DNA of 64,000 bases from Nageia nagi (taxonomy: Eukaryota; Pinophyta), in contig JBITNC010000002.1 of the NCBI GenBank assembly GCA_050084985.1, positions 12,276,001-12,340,000 of the forward strand. Direction: 5' to 3'. Below are positions 32,681-46,140 of this stretch, one piece after another. The position numbers and the translations under genes are program-made. Under the pieces are notes generated by a model. It saw only the letters and a list, made by a program, of their open reading frames with translations, had not been told where the DNA came from and ran no database searches. How positions within the stretch are numbered: the stretch's first letter is position 1; every line of letters begins with the position of its first letter.

Positions 32681-34652
32681 GTAAAGGATCCCAAAATCCC
32701 TACAAGAATTTTTATTCTCTTTTCATTTTTTTTTGTATTACTTTAACCACTAAATACTACAACATATTTGAATATTCCCAATAGTCAATTTGTTCAAACC
32801 ATAGAAACATTATGATATTATTAAATTCAATATTCTTATCTTGAAATTTCATACATATAGGAGTCAATAACCATTTATTGTTAATTTTAGAATATAAAAT
32901 TCCCTTCACAATTCATAATCAACCTTAAATAATACCACATAGCATATCCAATATTGGAAGGAATTAACTTATATATTTTATATAATCAAATAATGCATTC
33001 AAGTATACACATAGATACTATTTTATCATTTCAAGCTTATTCACCTTAACTCCTAATTTGTTATAACCACACTTTTATGTCATCCACATACAAACATTAG
33101 TACAACATAAACTTATTATAGCTTTAATGGAACACAAAAATATATTTGTATTATCAAATTCAATTTCTAGCATATAATGATTAGCCATATGAAAATATAT
33201 GATGCTAATACCAAATATAAGAGAAAACTTTAACTATGCTCCCTTTGTAATCCAACAATGACGTAAATGTATATTTAGTGACAATTTTTATTCCTTTATT
33301 TTTTTACTATAACTAACATAGTTATTTGCTAAGATAATACTCATATATCAACAAATGGACAAGTCCAGTTATAAAACTCTCATAGTTTTTCATTGAATTC
33401 TATACATAAATTTTTCATGAGGGATAGTGACTATCTCAATGCACATGTACATATGCAAGGTTTTTATACACACTTTTATTGATTCATATTTTTGAAACGA
33501 TATAAATCCATAAACCTTTTCCCAAATCAATTACAAAATAAATATTAACATTAATTTCATTACAACTAAAATATGTATTCATATATGATCTTTCAAGTGT
33601 TGGCCTGGAAAGTATACAACCATATATAAACAAATTTTGGGAAAACTAATTCAACTCAAAATCATACAAATGAAATACCAATAAAAGGTTGAGATTTAAT
33701 TCTATCTAATGATATTAGAATATTAGAAATGCATCTTTAAAATGAAAGATAAAGCTTCCAAAAGAAGTTTTGAGATGCATATAAATAGTTACAAAGTATT
33801 AGTAAATGGCTTTGTTGGTAATACAGGAAGAACTACACAACTCTTCAATATGATAAGGTTATATTTTTTAAAATATATTGTAAATAACTTTCCAATGATA
33901 CCAAGAGAAAAAAAACCATTCTATGAAAATTGTCCAAGTAACTTCTATCATAAATTGATAAGTCCACTTACAGAGCTTATAACTTTTGTGTTGTAGCTTT
34001 GTTTTAATTATTCTTTAAAGTGTTAGAAAGATATTGATGTGGAAAATATACTCTTATACTTTTAGGTCATTATAGTAAGAATAAAATCTTGGTTTTTTTA
34101 CTATACTAAAATATTTTAGTATAGTCAAAATTGTATTTTGCAACTAATATTCTAATATCATCATTAGACAATAACTAAATTTCACTTGGAGATCACTACA
34201 TACTTACTTCGTGAGAATTATAGTTTCTTAGTTTTACCCATGAGAGAAAATATTATTTGAAATATTCACACCAAGCACTCATAGTTTATAAATATACTTG
34301 TAATTCATTTTTTCAAACAATATAGAGGTAAAGTATATCTATAATATGTTTTTACTATTACTTCATCAATTTAGCAAATAATTTATAAGAGAACATAATA
34401 TTTGTATTTACAACACATAAAATACTATATTTCATCAAAATTATATTTTCTAATTGAAAATACCAAGTAAGAACATTTAGAAAATACTTCACTACAAGAA
34501 GCCCCAATACAAATCATTAAGCATTTTATCTAACATATTTAGGCTATCCTCATTTATAATGAGGTTATAACAATTAGGTAAGAAACCTCTACAATTAAAT
34601 CATTTTTATAAATGCATCCCCACAGAGTGTACCAAATACTAAGTCAATATAT
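32681..34652. other. AT-rich spacer, nothing recognised
   Basis: Nearly 2 kb without a supportable feature. The 84-codon plus-strand frame at 33742-33996 (MKDKASKRSFEMHINSYK...) has no family resemblance that I can name and no visible context. Confidence 0.45.
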
Positions 34653-35027
34653 GGATCAGTGCAAGAAGTTGGATCCACTTTATGGTCAAAACATGGAAGT
34701 ATTTTCCTTGATTTTTAAGTTTCATCACAATTGATCTCAAAATTTGAAGTACTTAGACATGGAATCTTGAAAAATATCACTAGGGTGAAAATGTAGTGCT
34801 TAAAGTCTAGTTTTTAAATGCCTTTTATTCCAATACCGAGATCATAGGAATTAAATTTTTATAGGAATGAATCAAAATCACTTTTAAAAATATATTATTT
34901 CAAGACCATACCATGTATGTGTTCGACAAGAATAATTTGACATAATTAAAGTATTTTTTAAAATCCTTTTGGAAAAATATACCTAAGAAATTGAAGCTTG
35001 TCTTGGATATTTTTATCAAATTTTTCA

Positions 35028-35077
<50 letters not shown>

Positions 35078-35284
35078 GTTTGCATTAGTCATGATTATTA
35101 TTTTAAAAATTGGTCATGGTTGATATGTTTAATTTGACTTAAACTATTCAAATTTTCAATTTTATTTTATATTTTGTAGAGAATTGTTAATATATTATCC
35201 CCATACTTTTTAAATTCCTAAAAAATAAAAAAGTTATTAAAAAAATAAGAAACCTTGATATTTCAAGTATATGGACCAATTTCA
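34653..35284 (-). mobile_element. TIR element family, copy 3 (inverted)
   Basis: Reverse complement of the 18797-19441 family. The left end GGATCAGTGCAAGAAGTTG, followed by ATCCACTTTATGG, corresponds to a terminal repeat; the right end is eroded (ATGGACCAATTTCATT region). An internal (AT)22 run at 35031-35074 is specific to this copy. Confidence 0.55.
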
Positions 35285-35442
35285 TTAAAAATAAAATAAA
35301 AAATTCAAAATCTAATCTAATTGTAAAAAATTACATATTGAAAATCTGCACTCTCATATGTAATAGGTTTTAATTTCATGAAAATAACTGACAAAACCTT
35401 TCCTAAGCCTAAATTGGAGTCAAATAGAATTTTAAATTTAAA

Positions 35443-35622
35443 TAATAGGATCTTATTATATAAAAAAATAACATCCATTGTAAAAAGGAATAAAATCCTA
35501 TTATAAATCAGGATCCCACTATGAGTAGGATTCTGTTATAAAATGACATCTCGATACGAGTAGGATCCTATTATAAAATATGATCCTAGTATGAGTAGGA
35601 TCCCATTTTATAATAGGATCTC
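35443..35622. repeat. TAGGATCC-rich degenerate tandem/inverted repeat
   Basis: The motif TAGGATCC(C/T)ATTATAAAA and its reverse recur at a spacing of about 35-45 bp, for example GAGTAGGATTCTGTTATAAAA, GAGTAGGATCCTATTATAAAA and GAGTAGGATCCCATTTTATAA. The units contain BamHI-like GGATCC palindromes and ATTATAAAA, so neighbouring units can pair. Confidence 0.7.
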
Positions 35623-35859
35623 ATTCTTATTATATCTGTTACTAATAAAAACTACTTTAGGAAAAGATTTTGCATCATTTCCTCCTTTCATTTTTGTATA
35701 ATACAAACAACATTAACATTTTTTGCAGAAAAATTATTATTTTTATCTTGTGCATTCAACTCATTCAATATTATGTTACAATTATTATGAAGGTTAATTA
35801 CAGATTTTTTCAAAAGAAATAATATGTTTAAGCTTTTATTCTATTATAGTTCAATGAAA

Positions 35860-37980
35860 TAATATTTCTCATATGATGCTAATGCTTCACTTTGATCATG
35901 ACTAGGAAAAGGATTGTTGAAAATCCCTAAAATCTAATTAGGTGGTGTGATTGGTGCTCCTTTTAATACTTGATTGTTATTGATAAGATCTTGGATTTCA
36001 AACTTCAATTACATGCATCCATTGGTATTGTATCCACGTTTCGTATGGTACTAAAAAAATTCATTTTCCTTGTACCAAGGTCTTGTTGATGCTCTTGAAT
36101 TTTCCTTGATTGGGGATAATATCAAAAGATTTGCTTGTAACAACTTTGGTAGGATATACAATAAAGACTACTCCAAAATATTGAAATTTATTCTTTACAT
36201 TTAATTGTTGGATTTCTCTTGATCATGCATGGTTGGTTGATGATCCAAATTTTTTTGGTTGACTTAATTTGATGGTTTACTTGATGGTTATTTTTTATAT
36301 GCATGATAGTTGTCATTACACTTTTGATTTTGATCATGATTCTTCTTACATAATTTGATATCACTTGATTGGATCTTGATTTATTCAATGGGATTTGCTT
36401 GTAATAATGCTTCCTAAAAGGATTTGTGTTATTAGATTTGTAAGATGGAGGATATTTTCTTGTTACAACTCTTGCTAAAAATCTTGTTGAGATCTTCTTA
36501 TGGTAAGGTATACAACAAATATGTTACAATATCTCTCCATATTACCACATAATTATTGATAGAATCATCATAATATTGTCATATCCTTGTTAAGTATGTG
36601 ATAGATGATATTTTTCTTATGTTGATGGCAAAATCAAGAAGAGATTGACTAGTTTCTTAAAAGAATAGATGCTATGTTGGGGCAAGTTATTGTACTAATC
36701 CAAATCTTGGCCCACTAAAGTTATTGGAAATATTCTATGTATGAGGAAATCATCATTAATTACAAGATATTAGGAATACTTAAATTTCCTCAAGTGCTCT
36801 CTTGAATCTTCTTTACCTTTGAACTTTTCTATTTGAGGAACCTCAAACTTGTAGGGAAATTGCTTGATTTGAACCATGGGGTTAATAGGTTCATTAATAA
36901 TGGATTGATAAGATAAGTTGTTTTTGATTTGATTGTTGATACTTGATTCCTTATCTTGTAATATATTTAAGATATCATTATGAATTTTTGGGTTCCATAT
37001 TTTGCACTTGATAAGTTAGTTTCTGATACGTTGATTGATAGCCTTGTTGCATGCTTTGTCCCAATGGTTGGTTCCATGTAGGATTGGAGACAAATTGAAT
37101 TTGTGGCACATATGCTTGATTTTATGGATGAGCTATTTGATTGATGTATGCTTGAATTTGATATGATGGTTGATTCACATGATGAAAGTGGGGAGGTTGA
37201 ATCACACTTTGATAATCTTAATTTATGATACCTTGAGAATCCATTTATTGAAAGTTGCCTTGGATTTGGTTGGTGTGCTTGATGGGAAAGATTTATTTGA
37301 CCAACATTAGCAACTTGATTTGATTTTTTTGTAGGAATATTAAGGGAGGAAGATTATGATTATGCCTTTAACCATGTGATGTGAGTTGAAATAGAGTGAT
37401 TAAAGGATTTGATTGCATAACAAGAGATTTTAGTGGAATCAGAGGCATAGCTTGTTAAATATGATGAAAAGATGTTAATCCATGATTAAGGTTGAAGTGT
37501 TGTGCACTTGATACAAAAGGAGGAAGAATTATTGAAAAGGATTTTGTTAGGAATGTTTTTGAGACCACCACTTGTTGTAAAGGTTGAGATGTGATTTGGA
37601 TTGTTGCAACAAGTGGTGATGTGTTGACAAAAGAAGGTTATGGATCATGATATGAAGGATTAAAATGATAAATCATATTTTTTAGATGAGAATATAGAGG
37701 CATACTTTGATTTTAATGATGATGAAGGGTGAATTACTTAAAAAGAAATGCTAATATCTTGAATAATGAGATTATGAAAAAATTGATTCTTGATGTCTTG
37801 AGGGAGGTTTTGAAATAAAGGGTGAGAATTGAAATAAGTTAGGTTTTGAGGCATAGTGGCATGAGTAGAATAACAATGAAAGGGATGAGGGGAGTGATGA
37901 CAAGGATGAGAGGGGGTTGAAATATGATATTGAAGGGTGATTGGTATAGAAGGAAGGGTTGATATGGTGGTTCTTGATCT
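35860..37980 (-). pseudogene. Ty3/gypsy-like gag remnant
   Basis: In minus orientation the N-terminal half (37980-37000) is rich in P, Q, H and S, for example QPPHFHHVNQPSYQIQAY and FVSNPTWNQPLGQSMQQGYQ. The core at about 36880-36600 reads QIKQFPYKFEVPQIEKFKGK, EDSREHLRKFKYS and IFPITLVGQDLD.YNNLP, matching the retrotransposon gag domain (KFNG--DPREHLRKF ... LFP-SLTG-AL-WY--LP). Near 36000 the segment YHTKRGYNTNGCM.LKFEIQ, then DLINNNQVLKGAPITPPN, matches the gag tail (YH-T-GH-TE-C--LK--IQDLI). Stops and shifts are frequent. No protease, RT or integrase follows; the TIR element and repeats lie there instead. Confidence 0.7.
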
Positions 37981-40172
37981 TGATATTGCTTTTAATCTAG
38001 TTGATTAGACATAGGGGTGGCTATCATGTTCACATAAGGCTCCCTATCAAATTTATAAGGATTAATTAATCTTAAATAGAAATAAAAAAATGGAAAGAAT
38101 AAAATTATTGCTAAATCTAAATTTCCCAAAGGTACTAAACAAGATAAAAAAATAAACATCAAGCCTAAAAGTCTTATTATGCTCATGATTTTGTGAATGC
38201 AAAGTTAATGCATAAACACACTATATAATGAGATAACAATGCTTATATGATTAATATTTAATGATGATTAAGATAGCAATGGTGATTATCTTGATCTAAT
38301 TACTTCTTGTTCAATTTGGCTATTATATTGATTAATGATGATTGATTTAATGGTAAATTAACCTCTTAATTAGTTTGCTTAAGTATTGATCTAGTTGAGT
38401 ATTTTTTGGGTTAAGGTTCACTATTTAGGGTTTTAAGGGATCAACTCAAGTACCCCACCTTGGTAATGACCTCCAAGTGTGGGTGACAATGTGGTGGTAT
38501 AATCCACATGCCTGGCTCAATCCTAGGCTCATGTGATTAAGAATGTAAGGTTAATTAACAAATGATATGCAACTAAATTTATGCAAAACTACAAATTACA
38601 TCCTTCATAAGATATGACCAAGGATGAAAATTTTCACTAATGTAGAAGCAAAGATACAAACCTTATATCAAAACAACAAATAAATATGATCTAAAGTATG
38701 ATAAAAGTGGGATAAAAGTTCAAGGCATCCTGATCCTAGCTCTCGACATTTGCAATACACATTTTACACATTCTAATCCTAAATGGTACATTGTAGATTG
38801 GTTAGCAGTACCAATCAATGGATAAGTCAAATAGTCATTTATTTGGTCATAATAGTATCCAAATAATTTAAAAATAAAATATAAAAAATACTAAAATAAA
38901 ATATAAAAAATACTAAAAATAAAAAAATATGGTTACAACCCAAGTTCAAGAATGTTGGAAGGGGACTACTGCCACCTAGTTACAGAGCTAGAACTAGTGA
39001 CATAATGATAAAAATTTATCTAAGCCTAGATAAAATACTAAGACCCTAAAATAGATATAAGTGACACCCATATGTTTGATTGATTAAGATATGTTAAACT
39101 CTACAAATTATTTTGCAAGAGATTGGCTAGCGATTGGTTGGGAATAAGGACTTTAAACCTTCAAAAATTGATGCACAACATGCTTAATATCATTCCCTAA
39201 AATAATAAATAGGTTTTAGTGATGGGAAATGATATAAAAAGTGAGATAAAGGGATAAAAATGAATACCCAACAAAAGAGAAAGGTTGAGAGAACTCCTCC
39301 AAGTTAAGCTCAAAGGACCAAGGGAGGTCCCACTATGATCACCATTATGTGGAGCTACAAAAGTGGTGACCCTATCCACACAAAGGGAGGAGGATCAAGG
39401 TTGCACTACCATACTATTACTAGAGTTTATCTTGTGAAAAATATGTATGGGTATGCTCTTGATGTCTATACCTACAAGCAAATAAATGTTAGAGGGAGTA
39501 TCAACAACCTAGTCCCTTAAGATCCTATAGTGTTCTCAAAGAGAGGTTTTAATTCTCCTTGAAGGAATGCAAACCCCCTTACCATAATTAAATGGGTATT
39601 ATAAAGCAATAAAATTCCTACAATGCAAAGTAATATGCTTATATTATGATAAGATAATTATACAATGATAAATTAGACTAAACTTCCATGAATCTCACCT
39701 ATGATTATGCTATATGCCATACAAATACATATAAATACTATATGAAAAGGATATAAGTACTCCAATGTATCCAATATAGTTCCCAATTCTCTCCAATACC
39801 TAAAAGAATGCTCAAAACATGTCAAGGGTAATGCTAGAGGTGGCTATGGCTTGGGATATTATGCAAGGATTCGACTATGTGAGAAGGAAGGCTAGTAATG
39901 GTCATGGAATAGATCAAAATGAGCAATAAAGGGAAAAATAAATTTGAAATTGATATTTATAGATCTAGTGTCAGATCAATAGGCCAATTGACCTAGTTAG
40001 TTTTTTGATTAGTAAGCTAACCGATCAATTGACTAGTGCAACCAGTATATCGATTAGGTCTCAACCTAAAAGAGTTAAAAAGAGGCTATGATGGAGTGAA
40101 TGGGAGAAAGCACTAAGATACAAAATTATTGGGGGTGAAAGATAATTTTGAGGTGCTTACAACTTGAAATGA
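37981..40172. other. Non-coding stretch between two retroelement remnants
   Basis: No protein domain recognised. It could include LTR or untranslated sequence of the flanking remnants, but no matching LTR pair was found in the window. A short A-rich tandem repeat (AAAATAAAATATAAAAAATACT) lies near 38870-38920. The plus-strand open frame at 39335-39520 is unassigned. Confidence 0.4.
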
Positions 40173-42900
40173 CAACTAACTATGGTCCTCCATCTTTTTT
40201 GTAGGATGAGCAATTCAAAGAAGCATGAGCATGCCTATGTTTGATTGACCAAGAGTAGTTTTACGAAGATGCAAAAGAAAGGTTCATAGAATATGAGTCC
40301 CATTAATATCATAGAATATAAAAAATTAAATATCCACATTGGAATCATAAAAAAATAGATAAATTATTTAAGATAAAGACAAAGCTCCCAAGGAGGTTAG
40401 AGAAACAAACACTCTACATTCATTAGGCCTTTTCAAAGTAGTTGTGATTTCATTTTCAGTCAATTTTCTTGAGTTGATCTTGGAGGTGGCTCAACACATA
40501 GATTTTGAGGATAGAGTGTTGAAGGATAATGATGGATATATCATAGCTTGGTTTAAAAAATAAGGAATTAAATCTATAATGGCTTGGTCAAGTAGAGGAA
40601 TTATTTACACATACAAAGATTCATATAAAGAGTTAGCAAAATATTCAACTAAAAATAGGTCAAACAATCTCATTCTCTCTTATATGAGACTAAAACATCA
40701 TGGTTTGGTACATTAGGTGGTAATGAAGGCTTAAAGGTTCTTATTCCAAGATATCACAAACAAAGCAAATAATTTTCTATGCAGAGTGATCGAGAAACCC
40801 ATAGATATCAAATATAAGAAAGCCTTGTTTGTCTCTCTTTGTGCTATTGGAAGAGGAAAGAATACCCAATGGAGTCAAGTAATTAGTGATAATATAATCA
40901 AGAAATTGAGATAAGCATGTAGAGCAAATAAGTTATATTATGTGTCCTACCTTATTTACCTACTATTGAAAGGAAAGAACATGCCTAATGTTCATGGGAT
41001 TAAGAAATTAATATTTAATAATAAAATTACTATTTATATGGCATATCCCAACTGGAATAGAGAAGATTAGAAATAAGTGAAGATCAGGAATGATGATTAG
41101 GAATATTCTATCCATAAGGAGCTCAAAGGAGCAAACTATATGCCTAGAATTACACTTGATGGGGTTCATTTAGTAAAGGATTATGAAGATTTTTACCTTG
41201 AAGAATTTGATACTTTTTATATTAGGGTCTAGGGTGTTGAAGTAACTCCATTGAGGTTGTCACGATATGTTAGTAATAAGATGATACTTTTTGAGTTTAC
41301 TAGACAATCCTTTTATTTTCATAATAAAATTAGAAAAGTGAAGAAGGAAGGACTTATCAAAATGCCACTCTCATGTGCATGTTATTATTACCATAACTAG
41401 TTGGAGGTACACATGATTAAAGAAGTTGAAATATATGGTTTGGGATACCATGATTTGAAAACCCATTATGATCCTATGAGAGTGGTCGATAAGCATTTTC
41501 AAAAATTTCACACAAATTATTGATGGTGATCCATAATAGTCCAAAATCAAAAGTGAGAGTGAAGATATTGATGAACTTAGCTCCTCTAATATACTAAGAA
41601 ACATAAATATTGATGAAATTAACTCCTTTAATATACTAAGAAACATGAATATGGATTAACTTAGCTCCTCTAATCTACTAAGAAACATAAATATTGATGA
41701 ACTTAGCTCCTCTAATCTACTAAGAAACATAGATATGGATGAACTTAGCTCCTCTAATCTACTAATAAACATAAATATTGATGCATATTTGAAAAGGTTT
41801 GAGGAAATCAAGATCAAGAGTTAAGATACAAATGAACATGATCCAATAGAATCACAACCCATGCCTAAATAGTTGCAAAGTGTTATTGAGTTCAAAAAGG
41901 AAAAAATGTAGGTAAATAAGCTTACTACTAATGTAAGATGACTTAAAGACAAGAGATAAATAAATTTTAACATTAGAGAATATGATGTGGGGCCAAGGGG
42001 AATTGAGATGAATGTATATGTTATTGACCAAGTAATAAGAAATATCAAAGAATTAACTTAGGAGAAGGAATCAAAGTCTCTTACTTGAAAAACATACATA
42101 AAAGAAGATGAATATAACTTTCTAATAATTTGAAGAATTAGCCACAAATAAAGATGATCTAAAACTTAAATTTAAAAGAGGTTGTGAATTAGAGGATCAC
42201 ATCAATAAATTAATAGAAAAGATCATCAACATATTTTCAAAAGCCTTTCATGATTTTATAAATCTTGATATAATGAATTTTTGCATGCATAAAGTTGAAG
42301 CACACATTAATTCTTTAACTGATGAATGAGGTTTGCAAATGGATGCAATCACAAGGATAGAACATGAAAACATCAATGAACCACAAATCTTGAGTTTTTA
42401 TAAAGAATTCTCTTTTATTTATGATTGGCTAATGAGTGCTAAATCTAGGAGTACAACATTTAAAGACAAGGGGTTTGAAGTCTATGATGAAGTTAAGGAT
42501 GTAATTTTGATATCAAAAAATATCTTCCTTAGAGAAAATGATAAATGGTATAGTGAAAATAACATAAAATAGTAGCTTATGGAGATTTTAAATAATGCAT
42601 TGAAGAGAAAGGATTCAAAAGATTCCATCATGGCATCATATAACCATTTCATGACTTGTTTAGTATAGTTTAAACAAACCTACAAAAAAGTAAAATATTA
42701 GACTAATTCTCGGATGATCTATCAATATCATGGTTTTATAAAAGGGCAAGAAAAGGCTATGCAATTCATAGGAAATGATATTAGTGTTAAAGTATCACAA
42801 ATGATGGAATGATTTCCTACAACATTAGAGGAATAAGAAAAATCCATTTGTTTTGTAAAAATGAAATTAAAAGACTTAAAATTTTTGGCCTCCCTTAATT
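40173..42900 (+). pseudogene. Decayed ORF of unknown family, repeat-associated
   Basis: One plus-strand frame stays coding-like for several hundred codons with scattered stops: VAQHIDFEDRVLKDNDGYII, IDIKYKKALFVSLCAIGRGK, NTQWSQVISDNIIKKL, ANYMPRITLDGVHLVKDYED and FFEFTRQSFYFHNKIRK-like segments, then a 14-residue repeat (41570-41779) and a charged tail. Length and rhythm recall the other decayed unit (4159-15890), for instance the YK-L ... N-W--V segment. I infer a related gymnosperm repeat protein; no domain is assigned. A second open piece (42333-42572) belongs to the same decayed tail. Confidence 0.5.
41570..41779 (+). repeat. Five 42-bp tandem repeats, in frame
   Basis: Units start at 41570, 41612, 41654, 41696 and 41738. 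Each encodes a version of DELSSSNLLRNINI (14 residues) in the frame of the surrounding remnant; one unit has a stop (GATTAA for GATGAA). The long minus-strand open frame over this array is a shadow. Confidence 0.9.
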
Positions 42901-44629
42901 TCTAGAGTAAGAAATTTTTTGAGTAGTTTTATTTTAGACTTACTTTATTTTTCATAAAGTTATTTCCAAACTTCATATATTTTGGATGAATTTGTAATTA
43001 GGGTTTCAAAGTAGTTAAGGTTTTGAAAAGGTGGATTAGAGTTTCTTCTAGAACTAACTACCTTTGGTCATTATAAAAGGAGAATGAAGTCTCTTTTGAA
43101 ACTCTCTTTGGAATTCTAAAATGTAATGAGAAATCTTGCAAGTAATCAATAAAAGTATTTTCTTTGCATCATATTATATGTTTCCTTATTATAGTGATAT
43201 CTATTTAATTTAGAAAATATATTACAAGTACATATAATAATTTATTTTTAAATCTTGAATTAGTTATCCTTTTATAAACTTGAGAAAGCTTATGCAATTA
43301 AGTTTGTAAAAGAATAATAAAGTGTTATGCAAGCTTTACAACATACAAATTTGCTTTAAGAATTAAGTAGTAATATTTTCTAAAGTGAAAAAGATAAGTG
43401 TAAAGACACTTACAATGGGTATATCATTACTTCACTTATAACTTGGGCACAAGGGGTCTATCAGTAGGAAATGGTAAATAACATGTGAGTGCTATGAGGG
43501 GGTATTTTTAATATCAACTTGAAATATTAGTATACTGATACATATTTTATAAAGAGAGGGTGGTAGGGGTTTTTATCAGGGGGAAGGGGTTACCAGGAGA
43601 GTTTATCAAGGGTGGTGGGTGAGGAAGGGAACAAAGGTTGGATGATATATGATGATATTATTCTTCTATTTCTCTTTTATTTTATTATTTTAATATAATA
43701 AAAATATTATTCTATTATTTTACTATTGAATACATTTTAACATATTAAATTAATTAATTGATCTTTTTACAAATGTAAATTAATTAATATTAAATTAATA
43801 AAATTAAAATAATACATATAATTAACAAATATGAAAAAACTAACCATGAACACATTTGTTGAGAAGGTAAATTCAAACAAGTGAAAAGATATTAAAACAT
43901 GTGTCATGTGGTAGCTTGCTTATTATATATATATAAAGTGTTGTTAAAAGTGCATATAATAAAATGTATTTTTTTAAAAATATTCTTTTTAATATATTTA
44001 CATCTGAGTTGACTTTGCTAGTATTGAAGGAAATATTATACATTGATGAAATAGTAAAACTACTAAGAGGTAGTTAAAATTGATTTAATTTTTTTAACAA
44101 AATGGTGAGTTTTAAAAAATGGTATCTGATTATTATGTAGGGGTTTAACATGAGGGGGGGAGGTGTTAAATTTAAAAAATAGGGTTTTTTTAATAAGCTC
44201 ATGTATGCACATGTTTTGAGAGATTTCTATTAAGAGACCCCCTCGTGAACTTCGGTAAGTCACCAAGAACATTTAAGCTAAGTTATAAAATTGAGTGGTT
44301 ATTTACTTGGTATGAACTCATGGAATAAACACTTAAACCAAAGTATAAGAAAGTTTTAAGAAAGATAATATAAGTACTTTAAACCTTAATATAAATTTGA
44401 AATACCATATTACTACACTGAGGACCACCTCATTAAAAATAAGGATCATAAATCCATGTTGTCCCCTTTTTCTACTTGACATGAAAAAGTGGTTAACTCA
44501 TGGAAGGCCTAATCCCTAAGACCATCCCAAGGGAATGATGATCAAGATCTATTTTATAAAAATAGTTTGTTTGTTAGACAACTGATTTTGGACTTTAGTA
44601 TAGATCTTTTTACTATAGCTATAGCCCAA
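42901..44629. other. Spacer, possibly an LTR remnant of the decayed unit
   Basis: TTATAAAAGG at about 43073-43082 followed about 75 nt later by AATAAAAG (43149 on) is a promoter plus poly(A)-signal spacing common in plant LTRs, directly downstream of the decayed ORF. No partner LTR or target duplication was found. The G-rich stretch at 43560-43640 and the rest show nothing else. Confidence 0.3.
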
Positions 44630-44634
44630 ATAAA

Positions 44635-45408
44635 TTTTAATATTTATAGATTAAATAAAATAATCTCTTCAGCAAACAACTTTACTCAATAACAATAAAA
44701 AATTATTAACTATCATATAAGAAGAACAAAATATGTAAAATTAGGGATAAAATAACATATAATGAGGTTCACCCAACATGGGCTACATCCCTATAGAAAT
44801 ACCAATCCTTTGTATTAGCATCAATACAATACATAGGAGAACATTCTTGCAACACAACTAGTTGTAACTTCCTCTTTGAAATTTACAAAAATATCTCCAT
44901 GAGTTTCTCTTTCTCATATACAATCACTACATCATATTCAACATACAAAATACCTTTACAACTAACCAGCTCTACACCAAGCTCCATGTTCTCCCATGTC
45001 CAACCCTGAACATACACATACTTGATCTCCAAGGATCTATATTGTGATTTTATTACATTGATATATCATTGACTATGCTAAGCCAACCCCTAGAAATATT
45101 GTTAGGTTCCAATCCTCAACACTGTAATCCTATCAATATATAAATTCCCAAACCCAAAATTTATACTCTAATAGATGCACTACCCAATACCTCTAAAGAT
45201 AATCAATCTCATAATGATTTCTCTCATGGAGGCTTACATAAATAAGAATTCACAATCCCATGAAACCACTAGATCTATAAGGCTAATAATAGTCATGAAA
45301 TAGATCTAATGCTAAGAATATAATCTTCTTAAACTTTAAAAAACTCAATTGGCACTCCTAGACTTCCAAATTAGACTTAATTGAGTATTTCAAGCTCCAT
45401 AACTAACA
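44635..45408 (-). repeat. 3' LTR of the non-autonomous element
   Basis: 774 bp, homologous to 46141-46896. Its inner edge ends CTAACA followed by ATCTCCTATTTG, the complement of the polypurine tract. Confidence 0.8.
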
Positions 45409-46126
45409 ATCTCCTATTTGGAGACTAAAATATAAACAACTCTATCATTTCTACACCCATCGAAGAATATCTTCAAGCAAAAAAAGGAATATCAACTCCA
45501 TATTATTGTATCCATACTATGACCCATTACTAGTGTCATCAATGCACTTTCTCTTATGATCAACAAGCAACACACAATCTTACCTATCACAAATCTATGA
45601 TACAACCATCACCAACTTGACAAAATCCACATACTATGTCTTCCTCCATTGCATGCTCACACATAATACATGATTTACCACTATTGCATCATATGATCCA
45701 TCTCAAATAACATGTAAAAGAATCAATACCATGTTCAACCCTTAAGCATTATTTTTCAACATTTCTCCCATTACTTCACCAATCTTTGGTCTTTTACAAT
45801 CAAGAACAATACATAGGAACATCCTTTCCAATACAAGCTACATCAAAAATTTAGAAGAAATAGAGAAAAGAGGAGTGGCCAACTATCCATGACCACATAT
45901 CCAAAAACCTTTCATAATTTTGAATGGAAGCATAAACCAAGTTGGCTATACCATCAATCTTGCATGGATGTTCATAATCCAGTAATACATCTTCATCATC
46001 TAAACATAATCTCCTTGGCTTTTACTTTCAAGAGAATAATATCCATCTTCTATTATAGTTTCCACTCAAGTCAAGCTCCCACTCAATCTAGAAAACTCTT
46101 TTGATGAGTATCCTAAATCCCAACAC

Positions 46127-46138
46127 GCTCTAATACCA
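46127..46138 (-). promoter_or_regulatory. Primer binding site of the non-autonomous element
   Basis: Minus-strand TGGTATTAGAGC differs by one base from the usual tRNA-iMet site TGGTATCAGAGC and sits 2 nt from the 5' LTR. Confidence 0.8.
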
Positions 46139-46140
46139 AT

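Noticed and set aside
35443-35622. CRISPR-like array
   Set aside because: Units are degenerate and partly inverted, spacers are not unique, and the context is plant transposon DNA.
41371-41646. 91-codon minus-strand frame (FLSILEELSSSI repeats)
   Set aside because: Shadow of the in-frame 42-bp repeat on the plus strand.
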